42,464 bases of DNA, taken from positions 1-42,464 of the forward strand of contig JAKSML010000011.1 of NCBI GenBank assembly GCA_024400665.1, in the 5' to 3' direction. The number at the start of each line of letters is the position of its first letter. The first letter of the stretch is position 1. The notes beneath the pieces were generated by a model. The model had not been told where the DNA came from, made no database searches, and saw only the letters and a program-made list of their open reading frames with translations. The position numbers and the translations under genes were made by a program. The DNA is from Bacteroidales bacterium (lineage in GTDB: Bacteria > Bacteroidota > Bacteroidia > Bacteroidales > P3). Positions 7,241 through 14,439 of the stretch are shown here, piece after piece.

Positions 7241-7295
7241 CCATTTGGCACGACAACACAATATAATCTATCAATCAAAACCGATGTGCCGATGG
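7241..7295 (+). promoter_or_regulatory. Leader stem-loop ahead of the Ser/Asn-rich gene
   Basis: CCAT (7241-7244) plus GGCAC (7247-7251) pair with GTGCC (7286-7290) plus ATGG (7292-7295). The structure ends 22 bases before the ATG at 7318 and could affect its translation. Confidence 0.35.
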
Positions 7296-7317
7296 TATAT
7301 AACTGGCAAAAACTAAA

Positions 7318-7758
7318 ATGAAAAAGTTATTTTTTATTACTCTTGCTCTTGTTATCACATCTGTTGCTAGTGCCCAGATCAAACCAAACGAAGCTGGCTA
7401 TTGCCGTGATAAACCTGTTGGTACCTCTTGTACAGTACCTTCATCTTCATCTTCTTATGGGGAACATGGGACGAATGGTAATTATTCTGGTCAGATAGGC
7501 TCTTGTGAAACAACAACCTCAAGGGCAAGTAACTCGTCAACCAACCAATCCAGTACTTCTTCAACTCATAATACAGGAAACTCTGCCGGTGGGAATGTAA
7601 ACGCGGAAGCGAAGATACTGGGTACAGGTGTAGGAGGTCAAGGTGGATATCAAAGAACATGGGGCAACTCTTCCTCATCAACGAACGGCAACTCAAGTTC
7701 TAATAGCTCTGGTGCTGATGTGACAAGAAAATCTTGTGTTCCTTATTCGGTTGATTGA
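7318..7758 (+). CDS. Secreted Ser/Asn/Gly-rich protein, function unknown
   Basis: A 146-residue protein with a clean signal peptide (MKKLFFITLALVITSVASA/QIKP). The mature chain is low in complexity: runs of Ser, Asn, Thr and Gly (about residues 41-90 and 118-133) flank a more ordered patch, NAEAKILGTGVGGQGGYQRTWG. Four cysteines (YCRDK, TSCTV, GSCET, KSCVP) sit in the N- and C-terminal parts and could form disulfides. Codon use is AT-rich compared with the GC-rich flanking genes, suggesting transfer. It sits alone, preceded by a structured RNA and terminator and followed by its own terminator. I recognise no family; a surface or secreted peptide is all that can be inferred. Confidence 0.75.
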   Translation: MKKLFFITLALVITSVASAQIKPNEAGYCRDKPVGTSCTVPSSSSSYGEHGTNGNYSGQIGSCETTTSRASNSSTNQSSTSSTHNTGNSAGGNVNAEAKILGTGVGGQGGYQRTWGNSSSSTNGNSSSNSSGADVTRKSCVPYSVD

Positions 7759-7872
7759 TATGGAATAGATTCAAGAAATGAACATTGCTATTTAATTGTT
7801 TCGGTGAGTTCTTTTGTCTATACAAATAGTTCCTCTTGAACTTTGTATATATGAAGGACTGACCTATTCGAC

Positions 7873-7904
7873 AAAAAAGGCTCCTCTTGCGAGGGGTCTT
7901 TTTT
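7873..7904 (+). terminator. Intrinsic terminator after the Ser/Asn-rich gene
   Basis: AAAAAAGGCTCCTC pairs with GAGGGGTCTTTTTT around a TTGC loop; the A-run and T-run on the two sides make it usable in both directions. Confidence 0.75.
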
Positions 7905-7978
7905 ACATTTCAAAAAGAGGATGGGATAAAGCTATGCCAGAACAGCGTAAGGGGTGAGAATGCTCAAGGTGATAGAGA

Positions 7979-8010
7979 GAGAGCCACGTCCGTGGGTGGA
8001 CGTGGCTCTC
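7979..8010. terminator. Perfect 13-bp hairpin downstream of iorB
   Basis: GAGAGCCACGTCC (7979-7991) pairs fully with GGACGTGGCTCTC (7998-8010) around a six-base loop. It is about 75 bases past the iorB stop. There is no strong U-run on either strand, so it may stabilise mRNA rather than terminate it. Confidence 0.45.
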
Positions 8011-8050
8011 TTGGTGTATGCTCGGTGGAAACTCTGCGCGCTCATGTCTC

Positions 8051-8080
8051 TGTAGGAGACGCGGCGCGCCACGTCTCTAC
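8051..8080. repeat. Palindromic repeat copy 3 (GAGACG family)
   Basis: GTAGGAGACG and CGTCTCTAC flank a GGCGCGCC core. It ends four bases before the iorB stop codon and shares its arms with the palindromes at 4351 and 5592. Confidence 0.65.
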
Positions 8081-8083
8081 GTA

Positions 8084-8650
8084 TTAGGCGTGCTGTTCTT
8101 TACCGGCGCGGATGGCGGCGATGTTGGTAGCCACGACGGCTTCGCCCTTGCGGCCGAAGATGTTCTGGATGGCTTTTTCGAGCTCGGCGAATTCAATCTC
8201 CAGGTAGGGAGCGGCGGCGCCGAGGAGGACCATGTTGCCGCGGGCGTTGATCTGCTTGGCAATCTCGTTGGCGTTGAAGCTGACGCACTTCTTGAGTTTC
8301 TTCAGCTCAGCGTTGATGACGGCCATGTCGGGATAGTTCTTGATGTTGACGAAGGGGTCGCTGTTGGTGATGACGCAGCCGTCAGCGGCGAGGAAGGGAA
8401 GATAGCGGAGGGCTTCCATGGGCTCGGAGCTGAGGATGATGTCGGCCTTGCCTTCGGGGATGACATCAGCATAGATGGGCTCGCTGCTGATGCGGAGGTG
8501 GGAGAAGACGCTGCCGCCGCGCTGCGACATGCCGTGAATTTCGCTCTGTTTGACGTTCATGCCCAGGTTGAGGGCTGCGTCGCTGATGATCTTGGCCACG
8601 GAGACGATACCGTCGCCGCCTACGCCACAAAGTATGATGTCTTTTTTCAT
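8084..8650 (-). CDS. iorB: Indolepyruvate ferredoxin oxidoreductase, beta subunit
   Basis: The gamma-domain-type subunit of the enzyme that oxidatively decarboxylates aryl pyruvates (from Trp, Phe, Tyr) to aryl-acyl-CoA, reducing ferredoxin. The 188-residue protein has the family start DIILCGVGGDGIVSVAKII with its glycine-rich motif, then SEIHGMSQRGGSVFSHLR, a highly conserved segment of this subunit. It lies downstream of iorA in the same direction with a 109-base gap that holds only weak inverted repeats. The start at 8650 (MKKDIIL) is the natural one. A pyruvate/2-oxoacid reductase gamma subunit is the alternative, but pairing with iorA settles it. Confidence 0.92.
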   Translation of the reverse strand: MKKDIILCGVGGDGIVSVAKIISDAALNLGMNVKQSEIHGMSQRGGSVFSHLRISSEPIYADVIPEGKADIILSSEPMEALRYLPFLAADGCVITNSDPFVNIKNYPDMAVINAELKKLKKCVSFNANEIAKQINARGNMVLLGAAAPYLEIEFAELEKAIQNIFGRKGEAVVATNIAAIRAGKEQHA

Positions 8651-8759
8651 TTTCTTATATTATTTATTGAACATTAGGACTAAGATTTAAGGATTGAGCG
8701 GGCGAGGCCACGCTCGTTTTCATCAGGCTTAAATCGTCAATCCAGCCATTCTTATTCTC

Positions 8760-10349
8760 TTATTTGTTTTTCTGGGCAATACGTTTCTTGTTCTCAACGA
8801 TGCAGACACGCTGGGGGATGATGACGCTGACGCCGTCGTATGCCACCTCTTCTTCGAGAATCTTGACGAACTCGTCGTGGTTCTTGGGCAGAGGAACGAT
8901 GGTGCGGATGTGGTCGGGATCGACACCGAGGCCCACGCAGATGTTGCGGAGCTTCTGGTTGGCGCTGGAGGGCTGGCCACCGGTCATAGCGGTGATGTCG
9001 TTGTCGAGGATCATGATGATGACGTTAGCCTTCTCGTTGACGCAGTCGAGGAGACCGGTCATGCCGCTGTGGCCGAAGGTACCGTCGCCGATAACTGCGA
9101 CAGCGGGGAAGATGCCCATCTCGGAGGCACCCTTTGCCATGGTGATGGAGGCACCCATGCAGACGGTGGTGTTGAGAGCGCCCATGTTGAAGCCGAGGGT
9201 GTAGCAGCCGATATCGCCGAAGACGCGGCCGTGCTCGTACTTCTTCATCACATCGACGAGAGCGGTGTAGCTATCGACGTGGGGGCAGCCGGTGCAGAGT
9301 GCGGGAGGACGGTTGGTGACCACCTCGGGAACGGCGGGGCCATTCTGGACAGCCATGCCGAGAGCCTTGGCAACCTTCTCAGCGTTGAGCTCGCCATCGC
9401 GGCGGATAACCTCGTCGAGGCGGCCGTGGATGGGCTTGCCTTTGCCTAAGCAGCCTTTGAGCTGTTCTTCGACGAAAGGCTGGCCATCTTCGAGAACGAG
9501 GAGCTCGTCGCACTCGTCATAGAGCTTGCTGAGCATAGCGGTGGGCAGAGGATACTGGGTGATCTTGACCACAGGATAGGGGCATTTGCCGCCGGGGAAG
9601 TTTTCGAGGAGGTAGTTGTAGGCGATGCCAGTGGTGACGATGCCGCGGCTCTTGTCGGTGCCGGGGATGTACTGGTTGTAGCCGCTCTTCTCGGAAGACT
9701 CTTCGAAGGAGGCCTGCTTGTCGATAAGGTCGCGATAGAGACGCTTGGCGTTGACGGGCAGGAGGACGAAGCTCTTGGGGTCGGTGGGGTAGCTGATGGG
9801 GTTCTGGGGCAGAGCCTCGCGGCGCTCGACGCCGGCGCGGCTGTGGGCCAGACGGGTGGGGATACGATAGAGCACGGGGGTGCCGAGCTTCTCGGAGAGC
9901 TCATAGCCGAAGAAGACCATGTCGTAGGCTTCCTGCTGGTTGCTGGGTTCGAGCATGGGGATCATAGCCCAGTGGCCGTAGAAACGGCTGTCCTGCTCGT
10001 CCTGAGAGGAGAACATGCTGGGGTCGTCAGCCACGACGATGATGACGCCCTTGGTGCCGATGATGGAGGCATTCATGAAGGGGTCGCCACAGACGTTGAG
10101 ACCTACGTGCTTCATGCAGGTCATGGCGCGTTTGCCGGTATAGGCAACACCGATAGAGGCTTCGAGAGCGGTCTTCTCATTGGCGCACCAGTTGGCGCGG
10201 ATGCCCTTCTGGGCAGCCTCTTTAGATTTGATGACGTATTCGGTAATCTGGGTGGAGGGGGTGCCGGGGTAGCTGTTGATAGCGCTGCCGCCTGCATCAA
10301 TAAATGCTTGAGCGATTGCTTCGTCGCCCAGTAAAAGTAACTTCGACAT
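8760..10349 (-). CDS. iorA: Indolepyruvate ferredoxin oxidoreductase, alpha subunit (no ferredoxin domain)
   Basis: The catalytic thiamine-diphosphate subunit of the aryl-pyruvate oxidoreductase. The 529-residue chain begins with the pyrimidine-binding domain (GGSAINSYPGTPSTQI, NEKTALEASIGVAYTGKRAMTCMKHVG) and ends with the TPP pyrophosphate domain (ALCTGCPHVDSYTAL, GDIGCYTLG, VIGDGTFGHSGMTGL with the GDG...N-type motif). Archaeal IorA proteins carry a C-terminal ferredoxin-like domain with two [4Fe-4S] clusters; here the chain stops at RIAQKNK with no cysteine cluster. Electrons must leave by another carrier or subunit. A promoter motif lies at 10391-10398. The pair suggests amino-acid fermentation in an anaerobe. 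Confidence 0.93.
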   Translation of the reverse strand: MSKLLLLGDEAIAQAFIDAGGSAINSYPGTPSTQITEYVIKSKEAAQKGIRANWCANEKTALEASIGVAYTGKRAMTCMKHVGLNVCGDPFMNASIIGTKGVIIVVADDPSMFSSQDEQDSRFYGHWAMIPMLEPSNQQEAYDMVFFGYELSEKLGTPVLYRIPTRLAHSRAGVERREALPQNPISYPTDPKSFVLLPVNAKRLYRDLIDKQASFEESSEKSGYNQYIPGTDKSRGIVTTGIAYNYLLENFPGGKCPYPVVKITQYPLPTAMLSKLYDECDELLVLEDGQPFVEEQLKGCLGKGKPIHGRLDEVIRRDGELNAEKVAKALGMAVQNGPAVPEVVTNRPPALCTGCPHVDSYTALVDVMKKYEHGRVFGDIGCYTLGFNMGALNTTVCMGASITMAKGASEMGIFPAVAVIGDGTFGHSGMTGLLDCVNEKANVIIMILDNDITAMTGGQPSSANQKLRNICVGLGVDPDHIRTIVPLPKNHDEFVKILEEEVAYDGVSVIIPQRVCIVENKKRIAQKNK

Positions 10350-10390
10350 AGACTATATTTTGTTTATATTATATTTAATTTTTGATTTTG

Positions 10391-10398
10391 CAAAGATA
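10391..10398 (-). promoter_or_regulatory. -7 promoter motif for iorA
   Basis: Read on the minus strand, TATCTTTG matches TAnnTTTG about 40 bases ahead of the iorA ATG. It probably drives iorA-iorB. Confidence 0.65.
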
Positions 10399-10487
10399 GC
10401 AAAAATATTTGGTATAGCCAAATTTTGAAAGGTTAAAAGATTTTCCACCCTTCAAATATAGGTAATTTACAATTGTTTACAACAACG

Positions 10488-11633
10488 CTATAATATCTTT
10501 TCCAGCCATGCTGAGAGTCGTTCGAGCACCAGATTGTCGGGCGACTGACCCAAACTTTGGTATTCTTCGACGGCTCCTGTGCTGCATTTTTGAAAGAGGT
10601 GGTTCATCTGTATGAAGGTCGTTGTGCAACATGTGATGTCGTGCTGGTCGCACACCTCCTCGATGCGGGCGAGGTTGGTGCCGGCGTTGACCTGGCAGTC
10701 CTTGTCGCCATTGAAAGCGCAGAGGGAGCAGCTGAGACGGGCGATGTAGTCGGCGGGGTCGATGTTGAGCATGACCTGCATATAGGGCGATGCCATGGTG
10801 AGGGCCCAGCCGTAGCACTCCTGCGTGGTGAGGCCTATGAGCTGCTTCTGCCCTTTGTCGAGGCCGGCGGCATGGCGGCGGATGATGGGGCGGAAGGCGA
10901 GGTTGAGCTGCTTGACGCGATCGCTGCTATCCTCGGGATGGGCGGCGCGGAGGGCGACGACAGAGTCGGTGGCGGCGAAGAGGGCGCGCATACAGTCCAG
11001 GCGACGAGCCACAAGGCTGTCGGGCACGCCACGTTGGAGGAAGATGTCCGCATTCTGCTCCAAAAGGGTCTGCCGCATGGTGAGGCCGGGGCCTGCCAGC
11101 ATCACCACAAAGGCAACCTCCCTATTCTCAGCAGCCTCCATCAAAGCCAGCGTACCGCCCTCACTATGGCCGAGAAGGCCCGTCTTCTGCGAGTTGATAT
11201 GACGGGCATGGGCAAGGTACTGCCATTCCGCCTCGATGTCGGCAGCGAAGTCGAAAGGGGTGACATCGTCATACACGCCCGTAGAGCCGCCCACGCCACG
11301 GTCGTCGCAACGAAGCGTGGCCACGCCCTGCTGCGCCATATAGCGGGCAATCACCTCGAAAGGCTTGTGTCCCAGCAACTCCTCGTCGCGGTTCTGCGAG
11401 CCAGACCCCGTGATGAGCACCATGGCGGGCCAGCCGCCACGGGGCGCCCTGCCCTCGGGGGTAGTGAGCGTGCCAGCAAGAACCACCTCACGACCCTGTG
11501 CGTCCTTATGGCGGAGCGAGACATCCTTCTCAACGAAGCCCTGCGCAAAAGCCTCGCCAGCGAGGAAGAGGAGTATGAGCAACAGTGCTTTCTTTCTCGA
11601 ATGTTCACAGGAGATTATCGTCTTACTTGTCAT
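10488..11633 (-). CDS. Secreted alpha/beta hydrolase (serine esterase/peptidase type)
   Basis: A 381-residue exported hydrolase. The N-terminus has a basic region, the hydrophobic core ALLLILLFLAGEAFA and cleavage before QGFVEK. The catalytic triad is visible: nucleophile Ser in GHSEGG, acid Asp in NGDKDCQV, and His in QMNHLFQK. Preceding motifs LITGSGSQNRDE (oxyanion region) and RCDDRGVGGSTG match bacterial S33-like hydrolases of the EstD type. Natural substrate unknown; ester or peptide bonds in the periplasm are likely. A -7 motif lies immediately upstream (11645-11652), so the mRNA leader is very short. The next gene downstream on this strand is iorA, after its own promoter. Confidence 0.85.
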   Translation of the reverse strand: MTSKTIISCEHSRKKALLLILLFLAGEAFAQGFVEKDVSLRHKDAQGREVVLAGTLTTPEGRAPRGGWPAMVLITGSGSQNRDEELLGHKPFEVIARYMAQQGVATLRCDDRGVGGSTGVYDDVTPFDFAADIEAEWQYLAHARHINSQKTGLLGHSEGGTLALMEAAENREVAFVVMLAGPGLTMRQTLLEQNADIFLQRGVPDSLVARRLDCMRALFAATDSVVALRAAHPEDSSDRVKQLNLAFRPIIRRHAAGLDKGQKQLIGLTTQECYGWALTMASPYMQVMLNIDPADYIARLSCSLCAFNGDKDCQVNAGTNLARIEEVCDQHDITCCTTTFIQMNHLFQKCSTGAVEEYQSLGQSPDNLVLERLSAWLEKIL

Positions 11634-11644
11634 ATTTCAGATTG

Positions 11645-11652
11645 CAAAATTA
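11645..11652 (-). promoter_or_regulatory. -7 promoter motif for the alpha/beta hydrolase
   Basis: TAATTTTG on the minus strand fits TAnnTTTG and ends only 11 bases before the ATG, implying a leader of a few bases. Confidence 0.45.
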
Positions 11653-11743
11653 CACATTTTTTCCGATGTAGCCATCATTTCGTTTGCTAAATCTTCCGTT
11701 GAGCCGTTATTGCGACAACGAAATAGTTTCAGTTATTCCCATG

Positions 11744-12376
11744 TCAGTTTGTGGCCTTTAAAAGGGAGCATTTGACTCGCTGAACTATGCCTGACTGATA
11801 TTTGACAGTGATGAATCCATTTCGGCAGCTGCTGATGTCATCTTCCATCTCGTATGGCTCGGCATTTTCGTTGAACTTATCCGTGACATAAATAGTGGAA
11901 TCGTTTGAGAATATGAATAGCCAGTAGTCAAGCCCGACCACGTCTTCCGAAATCACTATTCCGTACTGTGTATCATCCTGAGTGCCCCTGCGAATAAGTG
12001 ATACATATTCTGGTGAGGTGTATTCAGAATGAAAAACCGTTATGCTATTGTCATAGACCAAGCTACGACTGGGTCCATCCCCTCCGCCTTCCTCCTTCAC
12101 AGAGAAAGGAAAATCATTCTTGCGAAGAAGGCTGTTCACGGAATCCACATCAATGCTTTGCTCAATGAAATAGTCAGTCAGATAAATTGTGCTCACCCCT
12201 TCCACGCTATCGACGGAAACACTATCCGCACTTTCCTGGTCAAGAAGCAACTTAGACGAGCAACCCAGCTGAACCCATATCACACATACGAGGACAGCGA
12301 CTTGCAAGCCCTGACTATAGAGCCACCCAATTGGGGGAGATTTCCTGAAGGTAAAACTGCTTTTAATCTTTTTCAT
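11744..12376 (-). CDS. Lipoprotein of unknown function
   Basis: A protein of about 210 residues if begun at the ATG at 12376 (MKKIKSSFTF), which gives a proper signal peptide with lipobox VQLGCSS (Cys39). The open frame runs back to 12457, but those extra 27 residues would bury the signal. The mature part is acidic, with alternating short strands (STIYLTDYFIEQS, YGIVISEDVVGLDYWLFIF, DSTIYVTDKFNEN) and a C-terminal FITVKYQSGIVQRVKCSLL. I recognise no family. Codon use is more AT-rich than its neighbours. It is followed after 110 bases by the alpha/beta hydrolase, which has its own promoter. Confidence 0.65.
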   Translation of the reverse strand: MKKIKSSFTFRKSPPIGWLYSQGLQVAVLVCVIWVQLGCSSKLLLDQESADSVSVDSVEGVSTIYLTDYFIEQSIDVDSVNSLLRKNDFPFSVKEEGGGDGPSRSLVYDNSITVFHSEYTSPEYVSLIRRGTQDDTQYGIVISEDVVGLDYWLFIFSNDSTIYVTDKFNENAEPYEMEDDISSCRNGFITVKYQSGIVQRVKCSLLKATN

Positions 12377-12833
12377 CCATACATAAATGATTTTTATTAA
12401 TAACGCAGACCTATCTGATTTATTGTGCGGGGTGGCAAAAAAATCACCTTTCGGCAAAAACCTTTCGCCAGTCTAAGCCTCCTCGCAAAACTTGTTGGCA
12501 AGGCGAGCCGCAGGACTATGGGGACTGTTAAATTTCGACTTGATTTTAACATTTCGAGGGGCAGCGGGGAAAGGTCGGGGTAGCTCCGCCTTAGCTTCGC
12601 TCTTCCTCCGCTCCACCTCCGCTCAGAAGGCGGAAAAAGGGCGAAGCAAAGGCGGGGGCACTATATAGCTGTGGCGGAGTTAGTTAAACGCTTGGGCAGG
12701 AAAATGGCATCAAGACCGCTTGAAAATCCCGAAATTTAACATTCGACCTCCAAAGTCTTAATTTTCCCTAATAGAGGAAGGCCTCGAAAACGGGGGCTAT
12801 CATGGCCAAATGAGCCATGGCGGCCATCAAAGG
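12377..12833. other. Intergenic stretch with GC-rich AGCTCCGC-type repeats
   Basis: Between gldD and the unknown lipoprotein gene. It carries TTTAACATT words at about 12530-12555 and 12733-12740, and a block at 12580-12660 built on AGCTCCGCC/AGCTTCGC words like those at 325-366 and 37020-37080. I see no -7 motif or gene here. Confidence 0.6.
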
Positions 12834-13439
12834 CTACCTCCAGCGGATGCTTTCGATAAAGTGGTCCATATCCTTCTGGATATATTCGAGCACGGGGGCG
12901 AGGGAGTCGTTGTTGGGCGTGCAGTCGATGTAGAGGGCGCCACGAAGGAAGTGGGAGACGCTGTCTGTGACCCAGAACTGGTAGGTGCTGGCCACATTCT
13001 GCCCCTTGAGGTAGTAGGTGGTGCCGTAGAGGCGGTTGGAGCGGTCCATGAACTTGTTCTCGTCGATGCCCGAGGAGAAGGAGAAGTGGCCCTCGACAAA
13101 CTGATAGCTCGTGTCAATCTGGGCGCGGAGGTCGTTGAGGCCGCGGAGGCTCTTGTAGGTGAGGAAGACGTAGCCCTTGTACTTAGGATAGGCGAGGGTG
13201 AACCATTTGTCGGTGGCGGTGTTCTTCTTCCACTGCACCTCCGAGATGCTGCTACGGTCGAAGCTGAAGGGCAGCGCGGAGGTATCGACCTGAGTGTAGG
13301 CATGTGCCGGGAGGTCTATGCGGAGATAGGCCTGCGGCTTGGGGGTGTCGGCATTCCTGCCGTGGCACGAGGCCAGGAGGAGGGCAAAAAGCATCATTGC
13401 CGAGATGGGTAGTATAATTTTTTTATCTATCATATTCAA
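12834..13439 (-). CDS. gldD: Gliding-motility lipoprotein GldD-like
   Basis: A 201-residue lipoprotein (lipobox LLLASCHG, Cys25) matching the GldD type: PKPQAYLRIDLPAHAY after the lipid anchor, a central beta-rich part, and the C-terminal signature HFLRGALYIDCTPNNDSLAPVLEYIQKDMDHFIESIRW. GldD is needed for gliding and acts with the envelope machinery shared with type IX secretion; non-gliding Bacteroidales also keep it. A -7 motif is at 13487-13494. The assignment rests on remembered family pattern and not on a search. It stands alone here, away from other gld genes, though a PorE-like gene lies about 10 kb away. Confidence 0.78.
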   Translation of the reverse strand: MNMIDKKIILPISAMMLFALLLASCHGRNADTPKPQAYLRIDLPAHAYTQVDTSALPFSFDRSSISEVQWKKNTATDKWFTLAYPKYKGYVFLTYKSLRGLNDLRAQIDTSYQFVEGHFSFSSGIDENKFMDRSNRLYGTTYYLKGQNVASTYQFWVTDSVSHFLRGALYIDCTPNNDSLAPVLEYIQKDMDHFIESIRWR

Positions 13440-13486
13440 TTATTTATATTATCTTTTGCCCATATTCGAGGCAGACATAGCAAATG

Positions 13487-13494
13487 CAAATATA
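13487..13494 (-). promoter_or_regulatory. -7 promoter motif for gldD
   Basis: TATATTTG on the minus strand fits TAnnTTTG about 48 bases upstream of the gldD ATG. Confidence 0.6.
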
Positions 13495-13574
13495 CAAAAA
13501 AAATCTGACACGATTAATTATTTTAGTGAATTGCGAATTGAGCGAGAACCACATTCCGCTTTTCACATCTATTT

Positions 13575-14009
13575 TTATCTCAGTATGAAATGCTGCGGAT
13601 GGAGGCGCGAGTTGGTGAGGAGGAGGCCGACGTCGAAGAGGTCGATGCTGACGCGGTACTTCTCATTGCGTTTCTGTGCCTCCCAGCGCAGCTCGCGGGC
13701 ACGGCAGTGATGGGGGCGGCAAACCACCTTGACGGTGCCAAAGCTCTCAGAAGGGCCTTCGAGCACGGCCTCGTCCTCATCGTAGCAAAGCACGCGAAGG
13801 CGGTAATGGTCGCAGAGCTTGAGCACAATGTCGTGATAGGCACGGCAGCGGCGGTCGGCACAAGGCTCTATGCCGCACTGCTGCTCCAAGCCGTGGCGCA
13901 TCTCGTGGTCCAGCTCGGCAAAAAGCACCTTGCGGTACATCTCAAAGAGGAAGGGCGAGTGAATGCGGTACTGGCTGTCGGCCATAATCCAATATGTGAG
14001 GCGGTTCAT
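13575..14009 (-). CDS. Shortened methyltransferase-like protein without SAM-binding core
   Basis: A 144-residue protein. The N-terminus (MADSQYRIHSPFLFEMY, about residues 9-25) and C-terminus (VSIDLFDVGLLL...QHFILR, about 120-144) resemble the two ends of a Bacteroidota class I SAM-dependent methyltransferase-like family that starts with a HGxHSPF motif and ends VSIDLFxVGLVF...HFVLR, normally 230-250 residues long. The central Rossmann segment with the glycine-rich SAM motif is missing. A pair of Cys/His-rich patches (CGIEPCADRRC, VVCRPHHCRAR) is present instead. The frame is intact with a promoter motif at 14104-14111, so it may be expressed. A methyltransferase activity is unlikely; the role is unknown. 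Confidence 0.62.
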   Translation of the reverse strand: MNRLTYWIMADSQYRIHSPFLFEMYRKVLFAELDHEMRHGLEQQCGIEPCADRRCRAYHDIVLKLCDHYRLRVLCYDEDEAVLEGPSESFGTVKVVCRPHHCRARELRWEAQKRNEKYRVSIDLFDVGLLLTNSRLHPQHFILR

Positions 14010-14103
14010 CGAGAATTGATAATTGAAATTGGCAAATGATTATTGTATCTATAACGCTGTCTATCTCCGTGTTAGACGCCGTGGCGACCTCGGAATAGCT
14101 ATG

Positions 14104-14111
14104 CAAAGATA
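14104..14111 (-). promoter_or_regulatory. -7 promoter motif for the methyltransferase-like gene
   Basis: TATCTTTG followed by CAT on the minus strand fits the consensus, about 95 bases from the ATG at 14009. Confidence 0.6.
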
Positions 14112-14196
14112 CACTTTTTCCCTGACATGGGGCCCTTTTGCCGCAGAAAAAGTTTTTCACACACTCCGCCCAAGCAACCCCTTACCTCCGCCGTAC

Positions 14197-14281
14197 ATTG
14201 CTACTGCATAGCATCTGCATAGCTACTGGTATGCTATGCCATAGCAATGCAGTAGCAATGTGGAAGCAATGCAGTAGCAAT
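14197..14281. repeat. Inverted and direct repeats upstream of mrdA
   Basis: ATTGCTACTGCAT (14197-14209) is perfectly inverted as ATGCAGTAGCAAT at 14247-14259, which is repeated directly at 14269-14281. Related words fill the space between. Confidence 0.65.
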
Positions 14282-14408
14282 GCAGAGCGAAGCTACACCA
14301 CTGCTGTGGCATAGGTGGCAGAAGCCTTGTTGGGAGGCTTCGCAGAGGCGGAGAAAAGTTTTTTTGAGCGAGAGAAAAATTATATTTTACTATATGAAAT
14401 ATTTTTTG

Positions 14409-14416
14409 TAACTTTG
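14409..14416 (+). promoter_or_regulatory. -7 promoter motif for mrdA-rodA
   Basis: TAACTTTG then CAGA fits TAnnTTTG, 23 bases ahead of the mrdA ATG. Confidence 0.6.
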
Positions 14417-14439
14417 CAGATTGTTTTGAACGCATAAAA

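Larger units (their letters stand above)
7759..8083. other. Convergent intergenic region with terminators and hairpins
   Basis: Lies between the stop of the plus-strand Ser/Asn-rich gene and the stop of minus-strand iorB. It contains an intrinsic terminator (7873-7904), a perfect 13-bp hairpin (7979-8010) and a palindromic repeat (8051-8080). No gene is seen. Confidence 0.65.
14010..14439. other. Divergent promoter region with palindromic repeats
   Basis: Between the minus-strand methyltransferase-like gene and plus-strand mrdA. It holds the -7 motif for the former (14104-14111), the -7 motif for mrdA (14409-14416), and a cluster of words related to ATGCAGTAGCAAT between 14197 and 14285. No gene is seen. 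Confidence 0.65.

Noticed and set aside
7089-7274. A 61-codon minus-strand frame across the candidate RNA
   Set aside because: It follows the stems of the rod-shaped RNA and has no signal, promoter or family likeness; the terminator is on the plus strand.
12029-12400. A 123-codon plus-strand frame opposite the unknown lipoprotein
   Set aside because: The minus-strand frame has a signal peptide and lipobox; this frame has neither motif nor promoter.
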